Below, in pieces: positions 33,594-42,218 of a stretch of 48,195 nucleotides of DNA; position 1 is the first letter of the stretch, and each line of letters starts with the position of its first letter. The stretch comes from Patulibacter sp052039575 (GTDB lineage Bacteria > Actinomycetota > Thermoleophilia > Solirubrobacterales > Solirubrobacteraceae), in NCBI GenBank assembly GCA_052039575.1, contig JBQGEK010000305.1:1-48195 (forward strand), in the 5' to 3' direction. The translations under genes were made by a program, and so were the position numbers. The notes beneath the pieces are model-generated. The model saw only the letters and a list, made by a program, of their open reading frames with translations. It was not told where the DNA came from and did not search any database.

Positions 33594-34043
33594 ATGGTGC
33601 AGATGTCGAACGAAGCAGGCATCACGGCGCCGGGTGCGCGCCTACGGATCCGCATCGACCGGTACGAGTACCCGCGGATCCAACAAGGCCCAGACGCCAA
33701 CTGGCTTATGGGTGACGTGCGACTGACGGCCGGTACTTCCAGTCTGTTCCGTGCCAACGTCCCGGTGACGATCAGGACCTGCGAGATCGAGCGACTACGC
33801 GACGGGCTCGCCGGGATCCTCCAGGGCCGCAGCGACCACGCGTCGCTCTGCCATCTGGAGTCGAACGTCGGCGCCGAGATCCACGTCGAAGACGGTCAGC
33901 CGCGCTTCTCGTGCTTCGTGCGCGACGACTTCGCGCCGGAGATCTGGCTGCCCGGCGTCCGGATCCCGTTCGACCAGCTCCAGGAGGCGCACGACCAGTT
34001 CGACGGCCTCCTCCAGACCTTTCCCGTACGCGCTCCCGCCTAG
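33594..34043 (+). CDS. Small protein of unknown function, possibly WapI-like
   Basis: 149 residues. The stretch DANWLMGDVRLTAGTSSLFRAN followed by EIERLRDGLAGILQG and ASLCHLESNVGAEIHV looks like the WapI-type immunity fold found near polymorphic toxins, but I would not insist on it. No signal peptide or membrane helix. It is preceded by an A+T-richer spacer of 101 bases containing TATATTCTAGA near 33523. ATG at 33594, with ATG at 33603 as the alternative. No toxin gene is adjacent. It is followed by three XRE regulators. Confidence 0.55.
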   Translation: MVQMSNEAGITAPGARLRIRIDRYEYPRIQQGPDANWLMGDVRLTAGTSSLFRANVPVTIRTCEIERLRDGLAGILQGRSDHASLCHLESNVGAEIHVEDGQPRFSCFVRDDFAPEIWLPGVRIPFDQLQEAHDQFDGLLQTFPVRAPA

Positions 34044-34134
34044 GCCCCCGCCGAACGCAGCGCGTCTGTTGCCCCAGCCCTCGACCCCCACGAGACGCTA
34101 TTCCGATCACTCCCGAAACAACAGGAATGAGCAG

Positions 34135-34437
34135 ATGCACAACAGCACCAACACCCTCGAGTCGCCGGTCGAGCCGGCGGAGCTGACCCGTCCGGGCAAG
34201 GACCCGGAGCTCGTCGCGCTCGGTCGCCGGATCAGCGCGCAGCGGCGAGCCCGTGGCTGGACCCAGCGGGACCTGGGGATCCGCGCCTCGGTCAACGTCG
34301 GATCGATCGGCCACGTCGAGCAGGGTGCCCAGAACCCCGGTCTGCTCAACCTGCTGAAGATCGCCCGTGGTCTCGAGATGCCCGCGTCGAAGTTGCTCGA
34401 CGGGCTGCCGAAGTCGACCCCGCATCGCCCCAACTAG
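34135..34437 (+). CDS. XRE-family transcriptional regulator
   Basis: A 100-residue protein with one helix-turn-helix of the Cro/C1 (XRE) type, about residues 28-85: LGRRISAQRRARGWTQRDLG, then HVEQGAQNPGLLNLLKIARG. ATG at 34135 with AGGA seven to eight bases upstream. It is the first of three XRE genes in a row and the most different of them (SVNVGSIGHVEQG in place of HWTYISQIERG). Confidence 0.85.
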   Translation: MHNSTNTLESPVEPAELTRPGKDPELVALGRRISAQRRARGWTQRDLGIRASVNVGSIGHVEQGAQNPGLLNLLKIARGLEMPASKLLDGLPKSTPHRPN

Positions 34438-34475
34438 GCCGCGTCGCCGACCGTTACCGCCCCACCGGAACGACC

Positions 34476-34760
34476 ATGAGCCACCCCAATCCCTCCCCGT
34501 CCCTGGCCCCCGATCCCGGAGCCTCGACGTCCGCCCTCGCGATTCCCGACGCGGATCTGATCGCGTTCGGCGCCCACCTGCGGAGCTGTCGGCGCGCGGC
34601 CGGCATGACCCAGGAGGATCTGGCGTTCGCGTCCAACCTGCACTGGACGTACATCAGCCAGATCGAGCGCGGCATGCGCAACCTGACCTACAAGAGCATC
34701 CTGATGCTCGCCCGCGGACTCGACACGACGCCCGGACGCCTGATGCCGGACACGTTGTGA
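34476..34760 (+). CDS. XRE-family transcriptional regulator
   Basis: A 94-residue XRE protein with a Pro/Ser-rich first 25 residues and the domain from about 28: FGAHLRSCRRAAGMTQEDLA, LHWTYISQIERG, RNLTYKSILMLARGL. It shares the LHWTYISQIERG and RNLTYK segments with the next gene, so the two arose by duplication. Start ATG 34476, with GGAACG upstream. Its stop overlaps the next start (GTGA). Confidence 0.85.
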   Translation: MSHPNPSPSLAPDPGASTSALAIPDADLIAFGAHLRSCRRAAGMTQEDLAFASNLHWTYISQIERGMRNLTYKSILMLARGLDTTPGRLMPDTL

Positions 34761-35074
34761 CGCCACCGCGGGGGAACGCCCGCGGATCGTCGGATCCCGA
34801 GGCCGACCATCCGGTGCTCGTCCGGTTCGGCCAACGGGTCCGCGATCTGCGGCTCCGTTCGGACATGACCCAGGAGGAGCTGGCCACCGCGGCTCGGCTC
34901 CACTGGACCTACATCAGCCAGATCGAGCGCGGCAAGCGCAACTTGACCTACAAGTGCTTGCTGCGGCTGGCCGAGGGTCTCGAGATGACGCTGTCGCAGC
35001 TCGTCGAGGGACAGGAGTCCGACCACGATCCGGGGCCGCTGCCCGGTTGGGAGCAGCGGCTCTACCTCTCGTAG
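34757..35074 (+). CDS. XRE-family transcriptional regulator
   Basis: A 105-residue XRE protein: FGQRVRDLRLRSDMTQEELA, LHWTYISQIERG, RNLTYKCLLRLAEGLEM. It is clearly a paralogue of the preceding gene. The GTG start at 34757 gives the 4-base overlap with the upstream stop. Its C-terminal tail (QESDHDPGPLPGWEQRLYLS) is acidic and Pro-rich. Confidence 0.85.
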   Translation: MTPPRGNARGSSDPEADHPVLVRFGQRVRDLRLRSDMTQEELATAARLHWTYISQIERGKRNLTYKCLLRLAEGLEMTLSQLVEGQESDHDPGPLPGWEQRLYLS

Positions 35075-35079
35075 CCGGT

Positions 35080-35106
35080 GCGCATCCGCGGTCGTCGCGG
35101 ATGCGC
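35080..35106. terminator. Bidirectional hairpin terminator
   Basis: GCGCATCCGCG (35080-35090) and CGCGGATGCGC (35096-35106) form a perfect 11-bp stem with a 5-base loop, exactly in the 43-base gap between the convergent XRE gene and the wall hydrolase gene. No U-tract is present, as is frequent in high-GC actinobacteria. Confidence 0.65.
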
Positions 35107-35117
35107 CCGGCGGACGA

Positions 35118-37859
35118 TCAGTCCCCGTTGCTGCGTTCGGCGGCGGTCTTCTTCACGCCCTTGACCTTGAGCGCGTACTTCGACGGCTTGGAGCTGACCT
35201 TCGGGTTGCTGATCTTGCCGAGGCGGTCGATCAGGTCGTCCCACTGGCCCGGCTTGAGGGCCGAGGCGAGCTGACGTCCGAGCAGCGGGTCGTCCTCCGC
35301 GTCGGAGCGGAACCCGACGTGGATGTGGTCGTCGTGGTCCGGCAGCGCCAGAATGCTGCTCGCACCACCGAAGTCGGACGGCGGCATCAGGCTGATGATC
35401 TGGTGCGGCTTGACCGTGCCCTGCAGCTGCAGCAGGCGCTTGATCGCGGTGTCGGTGACCGACCCCTTGCCCTGCGTCGCCGCGGTGATCGTCTGGCCGT
35501 CGACGGCGGCGATGTCGATCGCGCTGCCGGTCGAGTGGTCCGACACGTTGCCGGACGCGGTGATCGAGCCCGGGCGGAACAGCGACGAGACCGCGATCTT
35601 GTGACCGCTGGCCGACAGGTACGCGAGCGTGGCGAGCACGCGGCGGTCGATCAGTCCGGACCGGATCTGCTCGCGGCCGACCTCGTAGATCGACAGGTTC
35701 TTGTCGGCCAGGACCCGGCGCTCGAGCTGGGCCTTGGTCATCAGCAGGACCTGGCCGGCGGTCGCGTTCGAGTTGCGCGAGAACATCGCCTCGTCGGCGT
35801 CGGCCTCGTTGGCCGCGTAGACCGACGAGGTCTGCAGCAGCTGCCAGCCTTCGAGGATCGGCCGCGGGTCGATCCGCGGCGCGCCCTTGCCCGCCGGGCG
35901 GATCTCGAACGTCATCCGTCCGCTGTCCGGCGACGGATCGACCTGGTCGGTCGCATCCGTGGCGTCGGTCGCGGCGCTGTCCCCGGCGACGGCGTCACCG
36001 ACGTCGGTCTGGCCGACGCTGGCCTCGGCGCCGCGCTGCTTGCGGCCGCGCGCGTCGTTGTACGCCTCCGTGGTGGCGATCTTGCCGAGCTTGGTGCCGC
36101 TGACCACGCGCGATCCCTTGCGCAGCGGGCGGATGACCATGCCCTTGGTCGACGCCTCGACGCTCGGGGTGGCTTCCTCCGGCACCTCCGGCGTCAGCAG
36201 CGGATCCGGCTTGGACGCGACCGTCGACGGGTCGGTCGCCGAGAGATCGCCGTGGGCGGCCGCGCTCGGGCTCGACGACGCCGCGGCGTAGTCCGGGTTG
36301 GCGTAGACGCGTTCCTTGCCGCTCGGCGCGGGGGTGCGGTCGGTCGGCGCCTGCTCGGGCTGCGCGGCCGGCTCGGACTTGGGCGTCTCCGCCTTCGCCT
36401 TGGTCTTCTTCCTGCCGGCGGGCTTCGTGCTGCGCGACGCGGCGGTCTTCGGCGCGGGGTCGGCGGCCTGACCGCTGACCGCGCCGGTCTGCGCGGTGTC
36501 GGCCGGCTCGTCGTCCTTGGCCGCGGCGTAGGTCTCGGCGACCTCGTCGAGGTGGCCGTAGGTGTAGACGTTGCCGTAGACGTCGCGGATCTGGACGAAC
36601 TTGCCCAGGCGGACGCTCTCGCCGATCGCGGTCACGGTGCCGTCCTGAACGGCAACCGCGTCGGCGCCGGCCTTGGCGGTGATCTCGGCGTTGCGGACGG
36701 CCTTGTCGGACGGGAAGTCGATCCCGTCGCCGTCGTCGGCACCGACGTAGCTGGCGGATCCGGTGACGGGGAAGATGCCCTGCGTCAGGCCGGAGAGCGA
36801 GCCGACCAGGTCGGCCGGCAGCACGCTGATCAGACGGGCGCGCGCCAGCACCGAGTTGACGTACCAGTCGGCGCGGTTGTAGGCGAACAGCGCCTTGCGG
36901 ATGTCGGTGTCCGACCCGGCGGCCTTCAGATACCGGGCGGCGGAGAAGATCGCGTCGACCGGGTTGTACGGGTCGGCCTTGCCGTCGCCGTTGGCGTCCA
37001 GGCCGTACGCCGCCCAGGTCGGCGGCATGAACTGCATCCAGCCGAGCGCGCCGGCGGACGAGACGTTCAGGTTGCGGCCGTAGTCGGTCTCGATCTCGTT
37101 GATCGCCGCCAGGATCTCCCAGCGGATCCCGTACTGGATCCCCGCAGCCTGGTAGATCGGCAGCAGGAACGGCGGGATCTTGAAGTTGTTGATGAAGAAG
37201 TTCGGGACCTCGCCGGCCAGCAGCGGGTCGAGCAGCTCGGGCGCGAACTGGTTCTGCGACATCGCCGCCGGGTCGTCGCTCGCCGTCGCGGCAGGGTCTG
37301 GCGCGGGCGTCTCGCCGGTCGTGGTCTGCGCCTCGGTCTCGGTCTCGTTCTGCTCGCGCTCGCGCTCGGCCTTCTCGCGGTCCGCCTTGGCCTTGGCCTT
37401 CTTCTTGGCTGCGGCGTCCTGCTTGGCCTTCTTCTTCGCGGTACGCGCGTCCCGACGCTTCTCGGCTCGGGTCTGCTTGGCCTCGTCGGCCTTCGCCTTG
37501 TCGGCATCCTCGCCCTCGGGCGCGTTGCCGCGGTTGCCGCGCGGGACCGTGGCGGTCGTCTCCGTCGGCGGTGCGGCGGACGTCGACGTCGTCGTCGGCT
37601 CGGCCGGCGGCTCCGGCGGGGCGGTGACCGTGCTGACCGGCGGGATCGGCGGGACCGGTTCCGTGATCGTCGGCACCGTCGTGGTGGTCGTCGGTACCGT
37701 CGGCTTCGGTGCGGTGGTCGTCGGCGGCTTCTCCGTCGTGACCGGTGGGGCGGTCTCGGCGGTGGTCGTCGTCGGCCGGTCGAGTGCCTGGGCGGCGCCC
37801 GGCACCACGAGGATCCCGGCCAGAACGGCCAGGACACCACTGGTCGTACGCGTGCTCAT
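35118..37859 (-). CDS. Multidomain peptidoglycan hydrolase (lytic transglycosylase + degenerate LytM + M15-like)
   Basis: 913 residues, exported. Signal peptide about 1-26 (VLAVLAGILVVPGAAQA), then a Thr/Pro-rich linker (28-105) and a Lys/Ala/Glu-rich coil (118-172). Residues 235-345 are a transglycosylase domain with catalytic Glu257 in INEIETDYGRNLN, plus GALGWMQFMPPTW. Residues 385-440 look like the LytM fold but lack the first His/Asp zinc ligands (only TYGHL remains). A long disordered stretch follows, then at about 740-890 a M15-like segment (SSLFRPG, SDHSTGSAIDI, DDHIHVGF). It would cut glycan strands and peptides. It is the last gene of the mce operon and overlaps it by four bases, suggesting a wall-remodelling role alongside lipid transport. 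Confidence 0.85.
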   Translation of the reverse strand: MSTRTTSGVLAVLAGILVVPGAAQALDRPTTTTAETAPPVTTEKPPTTTAPKPTVPTTTTTVPTITEPVPPIPPVSTVTAPPEPPAEPTTTSTSAAPPTETTATVPRGNRGNAPEGEDADKAKADEAKQTRAEKRRDARTAKKKAKQDAAAKKKAKAKADREKAEREREQNETETEAQTTTGETPAPDPAATASDDPAAMSQNQFAPELLDPLLAGEVPNFFINNFKIPPFLLPIYQAAGIQYGIRWEILAAINEIETDYGRNLNVSSAGALGWMQFMPPTWAAYGLDANGDGKADPYNPVDAIFSAARYLKAAGSDTDIRKALFAYNRADWYVNSVLARARLISVLPADLVGSLSGLTQGIFPVTGSASYVGADDGDGIDFPSDKAVRNAEITAKAGADAVAVQDGTVTAIGESVRLGKFVQIRDVYGNVYTYGHLDEVAETYAAAKDDEPADTAQTGAVSGQAADPAPKTAASRSTKPAGRKKTKAKAETPKSEPAAQPEQAPTDRTPAPSGKERVYANPDYAAASSSPSAAAHGDLSATDPSTVASKPDPLLTPEVPEEATPSVEASTKGMVIRPLRKGSRVVSGTKLGKIATTEAYNDARGRKQRGAEASVGQTDVGDAVAGDSAATDATDATDQVDPSPDSGRMTFEIRPAGKGAPRIDPRPILEGWQLLQTSSVYAANEADADEAMFSRNSNATAGQVLLMTKAQLERRVLADKNLSIYEVGREQIRSGLIDRRVLATLAYLSASGHKIAVSSLFRPGSITASGNVSDHSTGSAIDIAAVDGQTITAATQGKGSVTDTAIKRLLQLQGTVKPHQIISLMPPSDFGGASSILALPDHDDHIHVGFRSDAEDDPLLGRQLASALKPGQWDDLIDRLGKISNPKVSSKPSKYALKVKGVKKTAAERSNGD

Positions 37860-39355
37860 CGCGTCGGTCCTTCCGCGTCCGCGGGGTCAGCTGTCAGCTG
37901 GGGGAAGATGGTGTTGTATCCGCTACGTGGTCCTTGCGCGACACAGGGCGGTCGTGGCACGTCGCGCCCACCGCCCTTGAAGGCATAGGTTTGCAGAAGT
38001 TCGACCTGTCCCGCGATGGTCGACTCGGTCGGCGGCGCCGGATCGCCGTTGCCACAGCTCTGCGGGGTCAATGTGCGCAAGCCGGTCGCCAAGTTCTTCA
38101 TGCCGCCCGGCTCCATGTACGGGTTGTTGCGGTTCTGACCGAACGGACGCCCTTGGAACGACAAGGATTGCGGACTGATCGAAACACCGGCGCGCAGGAA
38201 GTGGGCATTGCCGCCGCGCGGCGACGCGAACCCTTCACGAGCGTTGGTCGCCGAGGTGACGTTGCCGAAGAACGCGGTGATGTCGTTCTTGTGCTCGCCC
38301 AAGTAGCGCAGCAGGGGGTTGATCGAGCGGGTGAACGGCCCGAAGTCCTCCAGCAGCGGCGGGAATTGGTCGAGGATCCGGTCGAACGCCGGCAGGCCCT
38401 GGGCCGACGCGGTGATCACCGGGTCCAGGCGGGTCATGAACCGGGCCAGGTCGGGGCTCAGCTCCTCGATCGCCTGGAACGCCGGCGTCAGCTCGGTCGC
38501 CACCTGCTGCATCCGGACCACGGTCGGGTTGGCCTTGTCGGCCAGGGCGGTGATCTTCGGCAGGATCTCGGTCGAGGCCCGCTCGAAGTCTGGGAACTGG
38601 CGGAAGATCTCGGCCAGCTGCTCGTTGCGTGCGCCGATCGTGCCGAAGGTCTCGTTGCTGGCGCTGATCAGGCCGCGCAGGTCACCCTGGCGGGCGCTCA
38701 GCGCGCGGAAGAACGCTTCCGTACTCGAGATCGTCTCGCGCACCGCGTTGCTCTGGGTGTCGAGCGTCGCCGACAGCGCGGCGAAGTTGTCGACGAACTC
38801 CGGGTACTGCTGGAAGGCCGCGTTCAGGTCCGCCCCGCGGCCGGACAGCGCGCCGGACTGCTCCTGCATCCAGACCTGGAACGCTTCCCGGGTGGGCTCG
38901 TCGAAGGTCCGCAGCAGCTCGTCGAGCTCGACCGTCGGGGCGACGGCGGTGACGGGGATCGTACCGCCCTCCTCCAGCGGTTTGGCGCTCGCCGAGCGGT
39001 TGGGGGCCAGCTCGACGAAGGTCTCGCCGAGCAGCGTCTTCGATCGCAGGGTCGCCTTGGCCGCGGCCGGGATCGGCGCGAACTTCGGCTTGATCTCGAT
39101 GATCGCGTCGGTCGGCCCGTTGGGGTTGGGGTTGACCTTGATCACCTTGCCGACGTTGACGCCGGAGATCCGCACGTCGGACTGCTCGGTCAGCTGCCCC
39201 GCTTCGGGGAACTGCACGTGCACCCGGTAGCCCGTCGGGTTGAAGGGCACCGGACCGCCGAACGACAGCCAGAGGAACAGCAGCGCACCGAAGCTGCCCA
39301 GGGCGAACGCCACCATGGTCAGCAGCTTGGGGATCGAGGGGATTTCCTTGATCAT
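37856..39355 (-). CDS. MlaD/Mce family protein, sixth in operon
   Basis: 499 residues: one N-terminal membrane helix (about 12-35, LTMVAFALGSFGALLFLWLS), an MlaD domain (about 40-125, YRVHVQFPEAGQLTEQSDVR then GVNVGKVIKV), and a long helical region (130-400) with Phe/Leu-rich repeats as in Mce proteins. The family binds lipids as hexamers and guides them across the envelope. ATG at 39355 overlaps the stop of the fifth gene. Confidence 0.9.
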   Translation of the reverse strand: MIKEIPSIPKLLTMVAFALGSFGALLFLWLSFGGPVPFNPTGYRVHVQFPEAGQLTEQSDVRISGVNVGKVIKVNPNPNGPTDAIIEIKPKFAPIPAAAKATLRSKTLLGETFVELAPNRSASAKPLEEGGTIPVTAVAPTVELDELLRTFDEPTREAFQVWMQEQSGALSGRGADLNAAFQQYPEFVDNFAALSATLDTQSNAVRETISSTEAFFRALSARQGDLRGLISASNETFGTIGARNEQLAEIFRQFPDFERASTEILPKITALADKANPTVVRMQQVATELTPAFQAIEELSPDLARFMTRLDPVITASAQGLPAFDRILDQFPPLLEDFGPFTRSINPLLRYLGEHKNDITAFFGNVTSATNAREGFASPRGGNAHFLRAGVSISPQSLSFQGRPFGQNRNNPYMEPGGMKNLATGLRTLTPQSCGNGDPAPPTESTIAGQVELLQTYAFKGGGRDVPRPPCVAQGPRSGYNTIFPQLTADPADAEGPTR

Positions 39356-40704
39356 TTGGTGTCCTTGCTGCCCTTACAGCCAGCGGGATCGAAGAAGCTC
39401 TGCGTATTCAGCAGCTGATTGATCGTGTTGACGAACGGGTTGCGCAGAGGCAGCGACACCTGCAACAGCTCCATCGCTCCACAATCGAGGTTGACGATCG
39501 ATCGCGGTAGAGGCCCGACGCTGTCCTGCGTCGACAGGATCGAGTTCGTGTTGTGACCCGCCCACGGCAGGTAGAACAGATAGCTCTGGCCCTCCGGCCC
39601 GTCGCCCGGTGGGTCGTAGGCCATCGTGTTGAAGAAGCTGTTGAGGACCTCGGTGATCCGCCGCAGGTCCGGGGTCGCCTCGGCGACTTGCTTGCTGACG
39701 GGGACCAGCTTGCGCACCGTCGGCTGCGCGTCCCGCGCGAACGGCCGGATCTGGTCCTCGAGCACCGGCGTGGTCAGCTCGGAGAACGGCTCGACCTCGG
39801 CCAGGCTCGACGCCAGGTTGGACGTTGCCGGCTTGAGCGCCGTAAGCCCCTCGTCGAGCGTCACCGACAGGTCGCCGGCCTTGGCCAGCGCCTCGTTGGT
39901 CGAGTCGAGCGTGTCGGGCAGCAGCGAGATCGCTTCGGCGATGTTGTCGTTCTGCGCCGCGAACCGGCCGAGCGCCGCCGAGCTCGACTCGACGAACTGC
40001 TGCAGCTGGGCGTTCTCGCCGCCGAGCTCCTCGGTGATCTTGCCGATGTTGCTGACCAGCCGCTTGATCTGGTCCTCGCGGGCGATCAGAAGCTCGGACG
40101 CGGACTTGCCGTTGCGCGACAGCGGCTCGAACCGGCGGAATGCGCGGGCCAGCGCCCGACCGCCGTCCTTGCCGAGCGCCTGCGCGGCGTCGCCGAGCAG
40201 CATCTGCAGCGCGGCTTGGGTCTCGCCGTCGAAGTTGGCCAGGAACTCGTCGAAGTTGACGTCCGGCTGGGTCGCCGACACGTCGAGCACGGATCCCTCG
40301 GCCAGTGCGTCGCCGGACTCCTTGGTGCCCGGGTTGAGCTCGACGGTCATGTCCTTGAGCGGCGTCTTCGGCCGCAGCAGCACCGTCGCGTCGGGGTAGA
40401 CGTCGCGGTACTTCTCCTCCAGCCGGAACCCGACCACCGCCTGGCCGCGGTCCAGCCGCACGCCGGTGACCTTGCCGACGTTGATCCCGGAGATCGTCAC
40501 CGTCTGGCCCTGGCCGGGCATCACGCCGGACGCCGCGGTGAAGCGCGCCTCCATGTTGAAGAACGTCTTGCCGAGGATCGGCATCCAGCTCGGGGCCGTG
40601 ACGTTCTGGTTGGCGAAGATGTAACCGCCGACCGCCAGCCCGACCACGATCAGGCTGAACAGGGCGATGACTTCCTTCAGGTGGCCACGCCATCCGCGGG
40701 TCAT
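39352..40704 (-). CDS. MlaD/Mce family protein, fifth in operon
   Basis: 450 residues with a membrane helix (about 12-30, ALFSLIVVGLAVGGYIFA), an MlaD domain (about 50-130, FTAASGVMPGQGQTVTISG then NVGKVTGVRLDRG) and an extended helical tail. Same build as the neighbours; each is a distinct paralogue, as in mycobacterial MceA-F. Starts at ATG 40704 (ATGA overlap). Confidence 0.9.
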   Translation of the reverse strand: MTRGWRGHLKEVIALFSLIVVGLAVGGYIFANQNVTAPSWMPILGKTFFNMEARFTAASGVMPGQGQTVTISGINVGKVTGVRLDRGQAVVGFRLEEKYRDVYPDATVLLRPKTPLKDMTVELNPGTKESGDALAEGSVLDVSATQPDVNFDEFLANFDGETQAALQMLLGDAAQALGKDGGRALARAFRRFEPLSRNGKSASELLIAREDQIKRLVSNIGKITEELGGENAQLQQFVESSSAALGRFAAQNDNIAEAISLLPDTLDSTNEALAKAGDLSVTLDEGLTALKPATSNLASSLAEVEPFSELTTPVLEDQIRPFARDAQPTVRKLVPVSKQVAEATPDLRRITEVLNSFFNTMAYDPPGDGPEGQSYLFYLPWAGHNTNSILSTQDSVGPLPRSIVNLDCGAMELLQVSLPLRNPFVNTINQLLNTQSFFDPAGCKGSKDTK

Positions 40705-42218
40705 CGGGAGCTCCCCCGGACGTTGGTCGGGTTGAGCGGCGGCGCAGGCGCACCAGGACGCGCGCCGTCACCGGGGCCTTGTGACGCGGGACCGTTGACG
40801 TTCGGTACGGGATTGTCCGCACACCGTACGTCCCGCCGCAGCGGCGGCTCCTTGCCGGTGAACGCCGGGCTGGTGCCGGTGCTCGGCGCGGTGATGTTCC
40901 CGAAGGACGGGAGGCCGCTGAAGACGCTCCAACCGCTCTTGATCGGGGTCGCACCGCCAATCGACTGCACCCGCATCATCTGGCCGTTGCCGTCAAAAGC
41001 GCCGGTCTGGCCGGCCATGCCGGTCAACGCGTACCAGAAGAGCTTGTAGTTGGGCACGTCGACCGAGAGCGGCCCGTCGTCGACCTTGATCAGCGCGGTC
41101 GGCAGGAAGACGTCGTTCATGCACTGTGAGAAGTCCTGCGTCGCCGGCACGAGCTTGCGCGACTCGTTGGTCAGCTTGGCCAGGTTGCGCATCGCCGGGG
41201 TCAGGTCGTCGAGCAGGCCGTTGAGCTCCTCCTCGGTCAGCAGCTTGTCCGCCTGCTGCAGCCACGGGGTCGACGCCGCGACCACCGCGGGGGTGATCTC
41301 CATCGCCTTCGTCAGGTCCTGGGTCGCGCCGCGGACCGGCGGGATCGCCTTGTTGAACGCGGTGAACGCGACCTTGCCGGTCTGCGCGGTCACGCCGAGC
41401 TTCTCGATTGAGGCCTGCAGCGCCTCCGGGTTGCGCCCCAGCGCCTCCATCGAACCGTTGAAGTTACGCACCAGTTCCAGCAGGTCCGGGTCGGACGCGG
41501 CCAGTTGCGACGTCACGTCGCCGATGCCCTTGAACATCCGCGACAGGTCGCCGCGCTCCTGCCCCTGCAGCGCCTCGGCAACGATCGCCCCGCCGCGCAG
41601 CGACTGGACGCTGGTCCGCAGCGTGCGGTTGAACGCCTGGCCGGCGGTCAGGCCGCGGACGGCCGGGTCCTGGGACGCGTCCTCGGCGGCCGTCGGGGTC
41701 GACCCGAAGCTGTCGCCGAGCCCGTCGACCGTCTCGCGCAGCGCCTGGCGGGTGTCGGCCCGCAGCGCGCTGAAGAACTGGTCCATCTGGACTGGCACCG
41801 CGCTGGCGCTTAGCGGCAGCGTGTCGCCGTTGGCCATCTCGGGGCTGTTCGGCTCGCCGGGTTCCAGCTCCACGAAGAAGTTGCCCTCGAGGAACAGCCG
41901 CGGGCGGATCTTCAGCGTGGCGTCCTTGCGGATCGGCCGCGCCGAGGGATCGATCTTCATCGTGATCTTGGCGTTCGAGCTGTCCTCGTAACGCTCGATC
42001 CCGCTGATTTCGCCGACGTCGACGCCGGCGATCCGGACCACCGACCCCTTGGCCAGCAGGTTGGACGTCTGGACGACGGCGCTGATCTCGTAGTGCTGCT
42101 TGAACGGCACCCGCTTGGTGAAGGCGAAGAACACGCCGATCAGCGAGAGCACGATCAGGATCAGTCCGACGTTGAGGGGTGTCAACCCCCGCCGGCTGTG
42201 GACGGGAACGCCGCTCAT
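40701..42218 (-). CDS. MlaD/Mce family protein, fourth in operon
   Basis: 505 residues: membrane helix (about 15-30, VGLILIVLSLIGVFFAF), MlaD domain (about 38-118, EISAVVQTSNLLAKGSVVRI then GVDVGEISGIE) and a long helical domain, ending in a Pro/Gly/Asn-rich tail (GDGARPGAPAPPLNPTN). ATG at 42218 overlaps the third gene by four bases. Confidence 0.9.
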   Translation of the reverse strand: MSGVPVHSRRGLTPLNVGLILIVLSLIGVFFAFTKRVPFKQHYEISAVVQTSNLLAKGSVVRIAGVDVGEISGIERYEDSSNAKITMKIDPSARPIRKDATLKIRPRLFLEGNFFVELEPGEPNSPEMANGDTLPLSASAVPVQMDQFFSALRADTRQALRETVDGLGDSFGSTPTAAEDASQDPAVRGLTAGQAFNRTLRTSVQSLRGGAIVAEALQGQERGDLSRMFKGIGDVTSQLAASDPDLLELVRNFNGSMEALGRNPEALQASIEKLGVTAQTGKVAFTAFNKAIPPVRGATQDLTKAMEITPAVVAASTPWLQQADKLLTEEELNGLLDDLTPAMRNLAKLTNESRKLVPATQDFSQCMNDVFLPTALIKVDDGPLSVDVPNYKLFWYALTGMAGQTGAFDGNGQMMRVQSIGGATPIKSGWSVFSGLPSFGNITAPSTGTSPAFTGKEPPLRRDVRCADNPVPNVNGPASQGPGDGARPGAPAPPLNPTNVRGSSR

